In this document: one piece after another, positions 45,687-52,693 of the stretch
Position numbering within the stretch: position 1 is the stretch's first letter
Layout of the letters: the number at the start of each line of letters is the position of its first letter
From: Lachnospiraceae bacterium
GTDB lineage: Bacteria; Bacillota; Clostridia; Lachnospirales; Lachnospiraceae
Assembly (NCBI GenBank): GCA_900751995.1
Contig: CAADTP010000006.1
Span: 50,879-114,878, forward strand
Direction: 5' to 3'
DNA length: 64,000 nucleotides
Translations under genes and position numbers: made by a program
The notes under the pieces: generated by a model
Databases searched by the model: none
What the model saw: the letters and a program-made list of their open reading frames with translations, nothing else
Told to the model about the DNA's origin: nothing

Positions 45687-45891
45687 CGATACCTACCATA
45701 ACATTGGTTGCTTTAATAACTGCGTAAGCATCAGAGCCTACTTTCAGTCCAAGTTCTTCCACCGCCGCACAGGAGATGGTAGCAGTGATGATATTTCCAC
45801 CACCGATATCGATGGAAACGATGGAATTTACAGCTCCCTGGTTGATGTTGATGATTTTTCCTTTTAACTGATTACGTGCACTGAGTTTCAT
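45679..45891 (-). CDS. mop: Mop-type molybdate-binding protein (molbindin)
   Basis: A 70-residue single TOBE/Mop domain: SARNQLKGKIININQGAVNS, IDIGGGNIITATIS and SDAYAVIKATNVMVGI match the family. Such proteins form hexamers that store molybdate or tungstate. AAGGAGA precedes the ATG. Its last codons overlap the start of the regulator gene, so the two are translated together. Placement opposite modABC is typical of molybdate homeostasis regions. Confidence 0.9.
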   Translation of the reverse strand: MKLSARNQLKGKIININQGAVNSIVSIDIGGGNIITATISCAAVEELGLKVGSDAYAVIKATNVMVGIDE

Positions 45892-46058
45892 AAGTAAGTC
45901 TCCTTTTTTTGAATATTGAATGAACCGGATCAGGCAAGTTCTCTGCTTCCGTTGTGCAGAGCAATGAACCTTGTGTGGGATTTGTCTGTATCAGGAGTGC
46001 TGTAAGCCACTCATGATAAGAAACGAAGCGGATCGTGAACATCCGCCTGGCTTGTCAA
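45892..46058 (-). promoter_or_regulatory. Candidate structured RNA leader upstream of mop
   Basis: Read on the minus strand, this leader contains three successive hairpins: GCGGAT/ATCCGC, then TATCATGAGTG pairing with CACTCCTGATA (10 of 11), then CTCTGC/GCAGAG. An outer CAGGC/GCCTG pair can enclose them. The word GGTTCATT occurs twice. This is riboswitch-like architecture before molybdate genes, but the known Moco motif could not be confirmed by eye. Confidence 0.4.
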
Positions 46059-46108
46059 CTATGTATTTATGATAGCACTTGTAGAGAAAAACAGCAATGC
46101 CTTATAGC

Positions 46109-46137
46109 TTGACAAGAAACTTTCCTTTCGGTAAAAT
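46109..46137 (+). promoter_or_regulatory. modA promoter
   Basis: Perfect TTGACA (46109-46114), 17 bases and TAAAAT (46132-46137). The transcript would start near 46144. Confidence 0.75.
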
Positions 46138-46141
46138 TAAA

Positions 46142-46181
46142 CAAAACCATTCAAAACTAAACAAAACTGAACGAAACGGAA
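46142..46181 (+). repeat. Four 10-base repeats in the modA leader
   Basis: CAAAAC begins at 46142, 46152 and 46162, and CGAAAC at 46172: an exact 10-base period. The A-tract of the -10 box (46133-46136) is in the same phase. The array lies between the promoter and the ribosome binding site. Confidence 0.7.
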
Positions 46182-46198
46182 AAGGAGGGAAACAAAAG

Positions 46199-47083
46199 AT
46201 GAAGAAAAAAATCTTAGCAGCCCTTACCGCGGGAATTTTAACAACAGGCCTTATGACCGGAACTGTTTTTGCGGCAGACACAGAAGCGAAAGGTGATGAG
46301 AACCTGAAGGGAGAGGTTTATGCATTTATTGCTGCCAGCCTCAGCAATTCCATGGAGGAGATCCAGAAGGATTTCAATGAGCTTTATCCGAATGTAACGA
46401 TCTATTACAGTGCAGACAGTTCAGGTACACTGCAGACACAGATCGAGGAAGGTGCACGCTGTGATCTTTTTTTTTCAGCAGCAGATAAACAGATGGATGC
46501 CCTCACAGAGGAAAAACTGACAAAGGAAGACACCGTTAAGGATCTTCTTGAGAACAAAGTCGTTCTGATCAGACCAAAGGACGGAGAGACAAAGGTAACA
46601 GGATTCGAGAATATCACAGACGCTGAGAATATGGCGCTTGCAGGAGAGGATGTTCCGGTGGGACAGTACGCCCGTGAGATCTTTAACAATCTTGGAATCA
46701 TGGACGATGTAAACAAAATGGAGATCAACGAGTGCAAGAATGTAACGGATGTACTTGCAGCAGTCAGTGAAGGAAGTAATGAGGTTGGTGTTGTATATGC
46801 GACAGATGCTGCATCTGTTACTGATAAAGTAGATATCATCGCAGAGGCGCCGACAGACAGCCTTAAGACGCCGGTTCTTTATCCTGTGGGACTTATCGAG
46901 GACAAGGAAGCATCGGAAGACGATACCAGGGCAGCAGAGGCTTTTCTTGATTATGTGGAGTCTGACGCAGCAATCAAGGTATTTGAGGACTATGGATTTA
47001 CAGCATATGAGGCTGAGGATTCCGAGGATGCCACAGAAGCTTCTGCAGACAACACGGAGGCTGAGGACAGCACATCCAAATGA
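46199..47083 (+). CDS. modA: Molybdate ABC transporter substrate-binding protein
   Basis: A 294-residue secreted protein. The signal peptide ends at VFAAD, with no lipobox Cys. The mature domain shows EVYAFIAASLSNSMEEIQKDFNELYPNV, SSGTLQTQIEEGARCDLFFSAA and EVGVVYATDA, typical of ModA. The last 25 residues are acidic (Glu, Asp, Ser, Thr). The start at 46199 has AAGGAGGG 9 bases upstream. In most Gram-positives ModA is lipid-anchored; how this one is retained is not clear. First gene of modABC. Confidence 0.93.
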   Translation: MKKKILAALTAGILTTGLMTGTVFAADTEAKGDENLKGEVYAFIAASLSNSMEEIQKDFNELYPNVTIYYSADSSGTLQTQIEEGARCDLFFSAADKQMDALTEEKLTKEDTVKDLLENKVVLIRPKDGETKVTGFENITDAENMALAGEDVPVGQYAREIFNNLGIMDDVNKMEINECKNVTDVLAAVSEGSNEVGVVYATDAASVTDKVDIIAEAPTDSLKTPVLYPVGLIEDKEASEDDTRAAEAFLDYVESDAAIKVFEDYGFTAYEAEDSEDATEASADNTEAEDSTSK

Positions 47084-47150
47084 GTATGATGTAGAAAACC
47101 GGCAGGCAGTAAATACTGAAACACAGTAAATGCCGGCACAGGAATGAAAT

Positions 47151-47846
47151 ATGACAGAACTTTTGAGAGAAATAAACTGGAGTCCTCTGTGGATTTCCTT
47201 AAAAACAGGTCTGGCAGCCACAGTGATCGCTTTTTTTCTGGGAATATTTTGCGCCCGAAAGATCATGAAGCTGAAGCCGGGAGCCAGAGCAGTACTGGAT
47301 GGGATCCTTACTCTTCCGCTGGTACTTCCTCCTACAGTGGCTGGATTTTTTCTGCTACTGATCTTCAGTCTGAAAAGGCCCTTCGGAAGCTTTCTTCTGG
47401 ATAATTTTGATATTAAGATCGTGCAGACCTGGAAGGGCTGTGTGATCGCAGCGGCAGTGATCGCATTTCCGCTGATGTACCGCAATGCACGGGCTGCTTT
47501 TGAACAGGTGGATATAAATCTTATCCATGCAGGCCAGACTCTGGGGATGAGCGACAGCCGGATCTTCTGGCGGGTAGTCATGCCTGCGGCAGGACCGGGG
47601 ATCGCATCCGGAACAGTGCTGGCATTTGCACGTGCAATCGGAGAATATGGCGCAACCTCCATGCTTGCCGGAAATATCCTTGGAAAAACCAGAACAGTTT
47701 CTGTTGCCATTGCATCAGAGACAGCAGCCGGAAATTACGGAACTGCAGGATTCTGGGTCGTTGTGATCGTGCTGATCTCCTTTGTGATCGTAGCGCTGAT
47801 CAATATCGTATCCGGAAGAGGAATGAAAACAAGAAGGTGGATCTGA
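47151..47846 (+). CDS. modB: Molybdate ABC transporter permease
   Basis: A 231-residue membrane protein with five or six helices and the cytoplasmic EAA loop (AGQTLGMSDSRIFWRVVMPAAGPGI), the contact site for the ATPase. LPLVLPPTVAGFFLL and FARAIGEYGATSMLAGN are typical of ModB/CysT-type permeases. The start codon is ATG with a modest AGGA site. Its stop overlaps the modC start by one base. Standard length. Confidence 0.94.
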   Translation: MTELLREINWSPLWISLKTGLAATVIAFFLGIFCARKIMKLKPGARAVLDGILTLPLVLPPTVAGFFLLLIFSLKRPFGSFLLDNFDIKIVQTWKGCVIAAAVIAFPLMYRNARAAFEQVDINLIHAGQTLGMSDSRIFWRVVMPAAGPGIASGTVLAFARAIGEYGATSMLAGNILGKTRTVSVAIASETAAGNYGTAGFWVVVIVLISFVIVALINIVSGRGMKTRRWI

Positions 47847-48895
47847 TGGCAGTCAAAGTAAATATCGAAAAAAACTTCCGTGATTTTTCCCTGAAGGTAG
47901 ATTTTGAAGGCAGTTCGGCAGCCATTGGGCTTCTTGGTGCTTCCGGCAGCGGAAAAAGCATGACCTTACGCTGTATTGCAGGAATCGAAACACCGGATAA
48001 GGGAAGGATCGTCATCAATGGAAAAACAGTGTTTGATTCTGAAAAAGGGATCAATTTGAAACCGCAGAAGCGTCGGATCGGATATCTGTTTCAGAATTAT
48101 GCGCTGTTCCCAACCATGACAGTGGAACAGAACATCCGCTGCGGTTATCGTGGGGAAAAATCCTCCGCCAGAGAAAAAGTGGCAGATCTGATCCGGCGAT
48201 ATCATCTGGAGGGGCTGGAGAAGCGCCTGCCCTCACAGCTTTCCGGCGGACAGCAGCAGAGAGTGGCACTGGCCAGAATGATGATCGGAGAGCCGGAAGC
48301 TATTCTTCTGGATGAGCCGTTTTCCGCACTGGACGGTTACTTGAAGGATGTGCTCCAGCGGGAGATGCAGGATTTCCTCAAGGACTATCCGGGAGATATG
48401 ATCCTTGTGACACACAGCAGAGATGAGGCCTATAAATTCTGCAGGGAGCTTTCCATTGTACATGAAGGCAGGATCCTTGTGACCGGGGAGACAAAGCAGC
48501 TGTTTGAGAGACCGGGACTTCTGGAGGCAGCAAAGCTTACCGGCTGTAAGAATTTTTCCAGAGCGGAGAGGCTGGGACCTCACGAAATCTATGCGGCGGA
48601 CTGGAAAATGAAGCTCCATACCGAAGAAAACGTAGATATGGATATTACCCATGTAGGGATCCGCGGCCACTGGATCCGCCCGGAATCAGAGCCGGGTGAG
48701 AACTGTATGGCAGTGCAGGTAGACCAATACATAGAAACTACATTTGAACATCAGTATATGATCCGAAACAAAGCGGAAGAGAATGCTACCGGATTATGGT
48801 GGATGCGTCCCAAAAACAGCTTTACGGAGGATCCGGATAAAGATCTTCCGGAATATCTGTATCTTCCACCGGAGCATCTGATGCTGCTGAAATAA
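47846..48895 (+). CDS. modC: Molybdate ABC transporter ATPase
   Basis: A 349-residue ATPase: Walker A LGASGSGKSMTLRC, Q-loop LFQNYALFP, signature LSGGQQQRVALARM, Walker B AILLDEPFSALDG and H-loop VTHSRDEAY. A C-terminal regulatory part (about 230-349) follows. The start at 47846 overlaps modB as TGATG with AAGGTGG upstream; a GTG nine bases earlier is less likely. It powers import of molybdate, or tungstate, by ModAB. The usual C-terminal TOBE repeats are not obvious, fitting a short variant. Confidence 0.92.
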   Translation: MAVKVNIEKNFRDFSLKVDFEGSSAAIGLLGASGSGKSMTLRCIAGIETPDKGRIVINGKTVFDSEKGINLKPQKRRIGYLFQNYALFPTMTVEQNIRCGYRGEKSSAREKVADLIRRYHLEGLEKRLPSQLSGGQQQRVALARMMIGEPEAILLDEPFSALDGYLKDVLQREMQDFLKDYPGDMILVTHSRDEAYKFCRELSIVHEGRILVTGETKQLFERPGLLEAAKLTGCKNFSRAERLGPHEIYAADWKMKLHTEENVDMDITHVGIRGHWIRPESEPGENCMAVQVDQYIETTFEHQYMIRNKAEENATGLWWMRPKNSFTEDPDKDLPEYLYLPPEHLMLLK

Positions 48896-48899
48896 AGAA

Positions 48900-48942
48900 C
48901 CCCCAGAAACAGACATTATCTGCTGTTTCCGGGGATTTTTTG
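48900..48942. terminator. Terminator after modC
   Basis: Arms CCCCAGAAACAG and CTGTTTCCGGGG with a short ATTAT-containing loop, then ATTTTTTG. It separates modC from the convergent regulator gene. Confidence 0.85.
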
Positions 48943-48979
48943 TGTTCCTGCATTTTGGATGGATTTTTACGAGCAGAAT

Positions 48980-50068
48980 CTATTTTCCATGATTTCCGGA
49001 ATAGGTAATGTAATCGGACACCATCATGGCAAGCTTGAAGGCCAGTGCATCCTCAAAGGTACGGATATCCAGGCCAAAACGCTTCTGTAGCTTTTCAAAA
49101 CGGTACACCAGAGTATTCCGGTGCACATAGAGCTGTCTGGAGGTTTCAGAAAGGTTCAGGTTATTTTCAAAGAAGGTCCGGATGATATTGAGGGTTTCGT
49201 CGTCAATAGATTCCAGGGATTCTTCTCCGAAGATCTCGCCTACGAACATGTTGCAGACCTGAGTGGGAAGCTGATAGATCAGACGGCCAATGCCCAGACG
49301 GTTATAACCGAAAACATTTTTGTCAGCATAAAAGATCTTGCCGACCTCCAGGGCAGTGCGGGCTTCCTTGTAGGCATCGGAAAGCTCCATGATATCATCT
49401 GCAACATTGCTGTAGGAAACCCAGGCAGAGGTCATAGCTTCTGTATTGAGCATATCCACCAGCATGCAGGCGATACCCTCCAGTTCTTCGTAGCTTTCGG
49501 TGCTCTGAAGCTCACGTACTACGATGATGCCGGAATCATCCAGTGCAGTGATAAAATCCCGTGTGCGGGCAGAAAAGATGTTGCGGATGGTAGCCAGGGC
49601 ATTTTCGTCCTTGTGCTGCTTGGTTTCCACAAGAAATACCGCACGGCGGGCAGAAGGTGTGATATGAAGACGGGCAGCCTTGTTAAAAGCTTCTACCTGG
49701 GAATAACGGTCCAGGAGAAGATTCTGCATAAAGGAGTTCTTGTCTGTTTTTTCCGTATAGGCAGTGAGGAGACTTTCTACCTGGCAGACAGCAAGCTCTC
49801 CGATGGTAGAAGCCTGCTCTCCGGAGCCCCATACGATCAGAAGCATATTGCTCTGAGGTATGTTGTTCAGCTTGTACAGACTGCAGCTGCGGTTGGAGAT
49901 GCATAAGGCAGGATCCTCCCGAAACTGAGCAAGCTTTTCAGAAGAAGGAAGTCGGCGGTCCCCTGTGGAAATGTATATCTGGTCATTTTCATCCAGAATA
50001 CAGAAATCAAGACCGCTGATCCGGTTCCAGTCATCCAGACATTTTTGAATTGTTTGCTGTATTTTCAT
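48980..50068 (-). CDS. PucR/CdaR-type transcriptional regulator
   Basis: A 362-residue regulator. The N-terminal part (DFCILDENDQIYISTGDRRLP) looks like a small sensory domain. The C-terminal part is the PucR HTH: NNLNLSETSRQLYVHRNTLVYRFEKLQKRFGLDIR in parts, which binds DNA. A GGDEF-like middle region is not seen. AAAGGA precedes the ATG. It lies downstream of msmX on the same strand but after a hairpin. The family often controls uptake or use of sugars or sugar acids, and linkage to msmX fits. Ligand unknown. Confidence 0.85.
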   Translation of the reverse strand: MKIQQTIQKCLDDWNRISGLDFCILDENDQIYISTGDRRLPSSEKLAQFREDPALCISNRSCSLYKLNNIPQSNMLLIVWGSGEQASTIGELAVCQVESLLTAYTEKTDKNSFMQNLLLDRYSQVEAFNKAARLHITPSARRAVFLVETKQHKDENALATIRNIFSARTRDFITALDDSGIIVVRELQSTESYEELEGIACMLVDMLNTEAMTSAWVSYSNVADDIMELSDAYKEARTALEVGKIFYADKNVFGYNRLGIGRLIYQLPTQVCNMFVGEIFGEESLESIDDETLNIIRTFFENNLNLSETSRQLYVHRNTLVYRFEKLQKRFGLDIRTFEDALAFKLAMMVSDYITYSGNHGK

Positions 50069-50106
50069 AAAAAGCGTCCTTTCTGATGTGAAATAAAACT
50101 AGTGAA

Positions 50107-50144
50107 ATAAAAAGAAACCCCGGGAAATCATATCCCCCGGGGTT
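50107..50144 (-). terminator. Terminator after msmX
   Basis: On the minus strand, AACCCCGGG pairs with CCCGGGGTT around an 11-base loop, followed by TTCTTTTTATTT. Confidence 0.8.
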
Positions 50145-50172
50145 ACATTCTGTTTTTATGATTCGACGAGAA

Positions 50173-51288
50173 TTAGTTTGTGATAGTAAGCTCTGTCTCT
50201 TTGTCGAAGAAGTGAGCTTTCTCCATATCGAATGCAAATCTGATCGGATCACCGGTCTTAGCTGTTGTACGAGGATCAACTCGTGCTGTAACCTGAGTTC
50301 CGTCAACATCGAAGTACAGGAATACTTCAGCACCAAGAAGCTCGTAAACTTTAACTACGGAGTTCATTGGTTTGCTTGGAGATGTCTCAAGGAACATCTG
50401 AGAATCATGAATATCCTCAGGACGGATACCAAGAACAACTTTCTTTCCAACATAGCCTTTGTCTTTCAGGACTTTAGCCTTAGCTGCCGGAACGATAACC
50501 TCATGCTCACCACCGATCGTAGCAACTACATTGCCGCCTTTTTCGGAGATAACAGCATCAAGGAAGTTCATCTGCGGAGATCCCATGAATCCTGCAACGA
50601 AGAGGTTGCCTGGTTTCTGATACAGGTTCTGTGGTGTATCAACCTGCTGAACAACACCGTCTTTCATAACAACGATTCTGGTACCAAGTGTCATAGCCTC
50701 TGTCTGGTCATGTGTTACATAGATGATGGTAGCACCAAGTCTTTGATGGATCTTGGAGATCTCGATACGCATCTGTACACGAAGCTTAGCATCCAGGTTG
50801 GAAAGAGGCTCATCCATAAGGAATACCTTAGGATTACGAACGATAGCACGTCCCATAGCAACTCGCTGTCTCTGACCACCGGAAAGAGCCTTCGGTTTAC
50901 GATCAAGAAGCTTGTCAAGGTCAAGGATTCTTGCTGCTTCACGAACAGCCTTGTCAATCTGGTCCTTCGGAACTTTACGAAGCTTAAGTCCGAATGCCAT
51001 GTTATCATAAACTGTCATATGAGGATACAGAGCGTAGTTCTGGAATACCATTGCGATATCACGGTCCTTAGGCTCAACATCGTTCATGACTTTGTCACCG
51101 ATCTTAAGTGTACCACCGCTGATCTCCTCAAGACCTGCGATCATACGAAGTGTTGTAGATTTTCCACATCCGGATGGTCCTACGAAGATGATGAATTCTT
51201 TGTCTTCGATCTCCAGGTTGAAATCTTTAACTGCCTGGAAGCCGTTCGGATAAGTTTTATTAATGTGAGATAATGATAAACTTGCCAT
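50173..51288 (-). CDS. msmX: Multi-sugar ABC importer ATPase (MsmX/UgpC family)
   Basis: A 371-residue ATPase with Walker A GPSGCGKSTTLRM, Q-loop FQNYALYPHM, signature LSGGQRQRVAMGRA, Walker B VFLMDEPLSNLDAKL and H-loop THDQTEAM. A C-terminal TOBE region (about 240-371, LGIRPEDI) is typical of MsmX, which energises several sugar importers whose permeases are encoded elsewhere. GGAGGG precedes the ATG. No permease genes are adjacent, consistent with shared use. Strong A/T and Cys-free composition like housekeeping genes. Confidence 0.95.
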   Translation of the reverse strand: MASLSLSHINKTYPNGFQAVKDFNLEIEDKEFIIFVGPSGCGKSTTLRMIAGLEEISGGTLKIGDKVMNDVEPKDRDIAMVFQNYALYPHMTVYDNMAFGLKLRKVPKDQIDKAVREAARILDLDKLLDRKPKALSGGQRQRVAMGRAIVRNPKVFLMDEPLSNLDAKLRVQMRIEISKIHQRLGATIIYVTHDQTEAMTLGTRIVVMKDGVVQQVDTPQNLYQKPGNLFVAGFMGSPQMNFLDAVISEKGGNVVATIGGEHEVIVPAAKAKVLKDKGYVGKKVVLGIRPEDIHDSQMFLETSPSKPMNSVVKVYELLGAEVFLYFDVDGTQVTARVDPRTTAKTGDPIRFAFDMEKAHFFDKETELTITN

Positions 51289-51619
51289 TGTTGTTTCCCT
51301 CCAAAATTAATATATTGTTTTACGTAATTTCCTTTGCTGGTTAACAGTATATCGAAAATGAGAGAAAAGGGCTAGAGCTGAATCTTACAAAGTTTCCGGC
51401 AGTTTCTTGTCATTCTGACGAAAAAACGAAAGGGGATTTTTCGTCATTTTGTCAAAACGACGGTTTCCTATGTACAGGTTCACGAAACATTATACGGTAT
51501 TCAGGCAGAATCCTCAATATGTAAAAAAAGTTCAAACGAGTTATTTACAACTAACCTAAGTTGGAGTATACTAACTTATTAGATAAAAGAAAAGTTTTCT
51601 CAATAAAGGAGGGATCAGA
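51289..51619. promoter_or_regulatory. Divergent region between msmX and the Fur-like gene
   Basis: It holds overlapping dyads at 51416-51446 (TGACGAAAAA and TTTTTCGTCA) and 51443-51461 (GTCATTTTG with CAAAACGAC, one mismatch). A minus-strand TATACT (plus 51346-51351) may be the msmX -10 box, but no -35 box is clear. The fur-like promoter is listed separately. Confidence 0.45.
51544..51572 (+). promoter_or_regulatory. Promoter of the Fur-like gene with overlapping dyad
   Basis: TTTACA (51544-51549), 17 bases and TATACT (51567-51572). The palindrome AGTATACT and flanking AAGTT/AACTT arms cover the -10 box; an ACTAAC/GTTGGAGT pair lies just upstream. This fits autoregulation. Confidence 0.6.
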
Positions 51620-52078
51620 ATGCATATTGCAGAAGCCGAAACAGAAGAGAAAAAAACAGGATGCTACCGACATACAGAGATGCAGAGGGATCTTATTATA
51701 GAGAAACTGAAGGAGAAGGGGCTCCGCATCACCAGACAGAGAAAGATTCTTCTGGACATTATCCTGGAGGGAGAGTGCTCCTGTTGTAAGGAAATCTATT
51801 ACAGGGCTTCCGCACTGGATCCGAAGATCGGTGTAGCTACAGTATACCGTATGGTCAATACGCTGGAATCCATCGGTGCTATCAGCCGAAAGAATATGTA
51901 TCGCGTGGCATGCAGCACAAAAGGCGCCTGCACAGTAGAACTGGATGATGATACGATATGCCATCTGTCCGGACAGAAGCTTAATGAAGTGATCCTTGCA
52001 GGACTTCGGGCCTGCGGGGAGATCAGTGAACAGAATATCCGTACCCTGGCGCTGCTGCCTATTCATGAGGTTGGGTGA
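51620..52078 (+). CDS. Fur-family metal or redox regulator, cysteine-rich
   Basis: A 152-residue protein with the Fur winged-helix fold: LKEKGLRITRQRKILLDIIL and KIGVATVYRMVNTLESIGAI. The usual His-rich and C-x2-C metal sites of Fur/Zur/PerR are missing; instead eight Cys occur (15, 53, 55, 56, 98, 104, 114, 132), including C-S-C-C at 53-56. AAGGAGGG precedes the ATG. It lies directly upstream of a small membrane-associated protein and a P-type ATPase, so it may sense a soft metal or thiol stress and control efflux. Substrate is inference. Confidence 0.85.
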   Translation: MHIAEAETEEKKTGCYRHTEMQRDLIIEKLKEKGLRITRQRKILLDIILEGECSCCKEIYYRASALDPKIGVATVYRMVNTLESIGAISRKNMYRVACSTKGACTVELDDDTICHLSGQKLNEVILAGLRACGEISEQNIRTLALLPIHEVG

Positions 52079-52337
52079 GTATGGAAAAGCTATGGCACAA
52101 TATAATAGGAAAGAAGAGGTTTGTACAGACTAAGAATTAGATAGATTAAACTATTAGTAAAAATTAACTGTTAGGCAAAAATAACTGAAAATTTAACGAA
52201 TTGTGTTGAGTTCGCACAAAAAACACTGGACTTTTTTTTACAGACATTTTATAATAATGAAAATATCGGGGCGGACATGAAAAATCCTCACCGGGAATCA
52301 GAAAAAAATAAAAATCATATATCAGGAGGAAATTATT
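52079..52337. other. Intergenic region between the Fur-like gene and the small protein
   Basis: Very A/T-rich, with a promoter at 52227-52255. No terminator is obvious after the Fur-like gene, so read-through is possible. Apart from the promoter no feature was recognised. Confidence 0.45.
52227..52255 (+). promoter_or_regulatory. Promoter of the small-protein/P-type ATPase genes
   Basis: TGGACT (52227-52232), 17 bases and consensus TATAAT (52250-52255). The weak -35 and strong -10 fit a regulated promoter. Confidence 0.55.
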
Positions 52338-52679
52338 ATGGTAGACTTTAAATTCAAGAAATCAGGACTTTTTGCAGCAGGCGTTCTTTTCGGTACAGCA
52401 GGAATCAAGATCCTCACAAGCAAGGATGCGAAGAAGCTTTACACAGGATGCACAGCAGCCGTTTTAAGAGCTAAGGACTGCATCATGAAAACAGCTACGA
52501 ATCTTCAGGAGAATGCTGAAGATATTTATGCTGAAGCTAAGGAGATCAATGAGGAAAGAGCAGTAGCTGAAGAGGCTGTAGAGGATGTTGAGAAAGAAGC
52601 AGAGGAAACTGCAGATGAGGATGCATTCAAAGAAACAGCAGAAGAGACAGAAGAAGCAGCAGAAGAGACAGCTGAGTAA
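52338..52679 (+). CDS. Small DUF6110-like membrane-associated protein
   Basis: A 113-residue protein. Residues 8-28 form a weakly hydrophobic segment (SGLFAAGVLFGTAGIKIL), followed by a helical part (LTSKDAKKLYTGCTAAVLRAKD) and a Glu/Ala-rich tail. This resembles the DUF6110 family found beside metal P-type ATPases in Clostridia; the family name is from memory. CAGGAGG precedes the ATG. It is followed by the ATPase gene after 14 bases and is likely its accessory or metal-trafficking partner. Confidence 0.65.
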   Translation: MVDFKFKKSGLFAAGVLFGTAGIKILTSKDAKKLYTGCTAAVLRAKDCIMKTATNLQENAEDIYAEAKEINEERAVAEEAVEDVEKEAEETADEDAFKETAEETEEAAEETAE

Positions 52680-52693
52680 AGAGGCGATTTTCC

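Noticed and set aside
45892..46058. Firm call of a Moco riboswitch
   Set aside because: The conserved core of the known motif could not be found by eye, so only a generic structured leader is reported.
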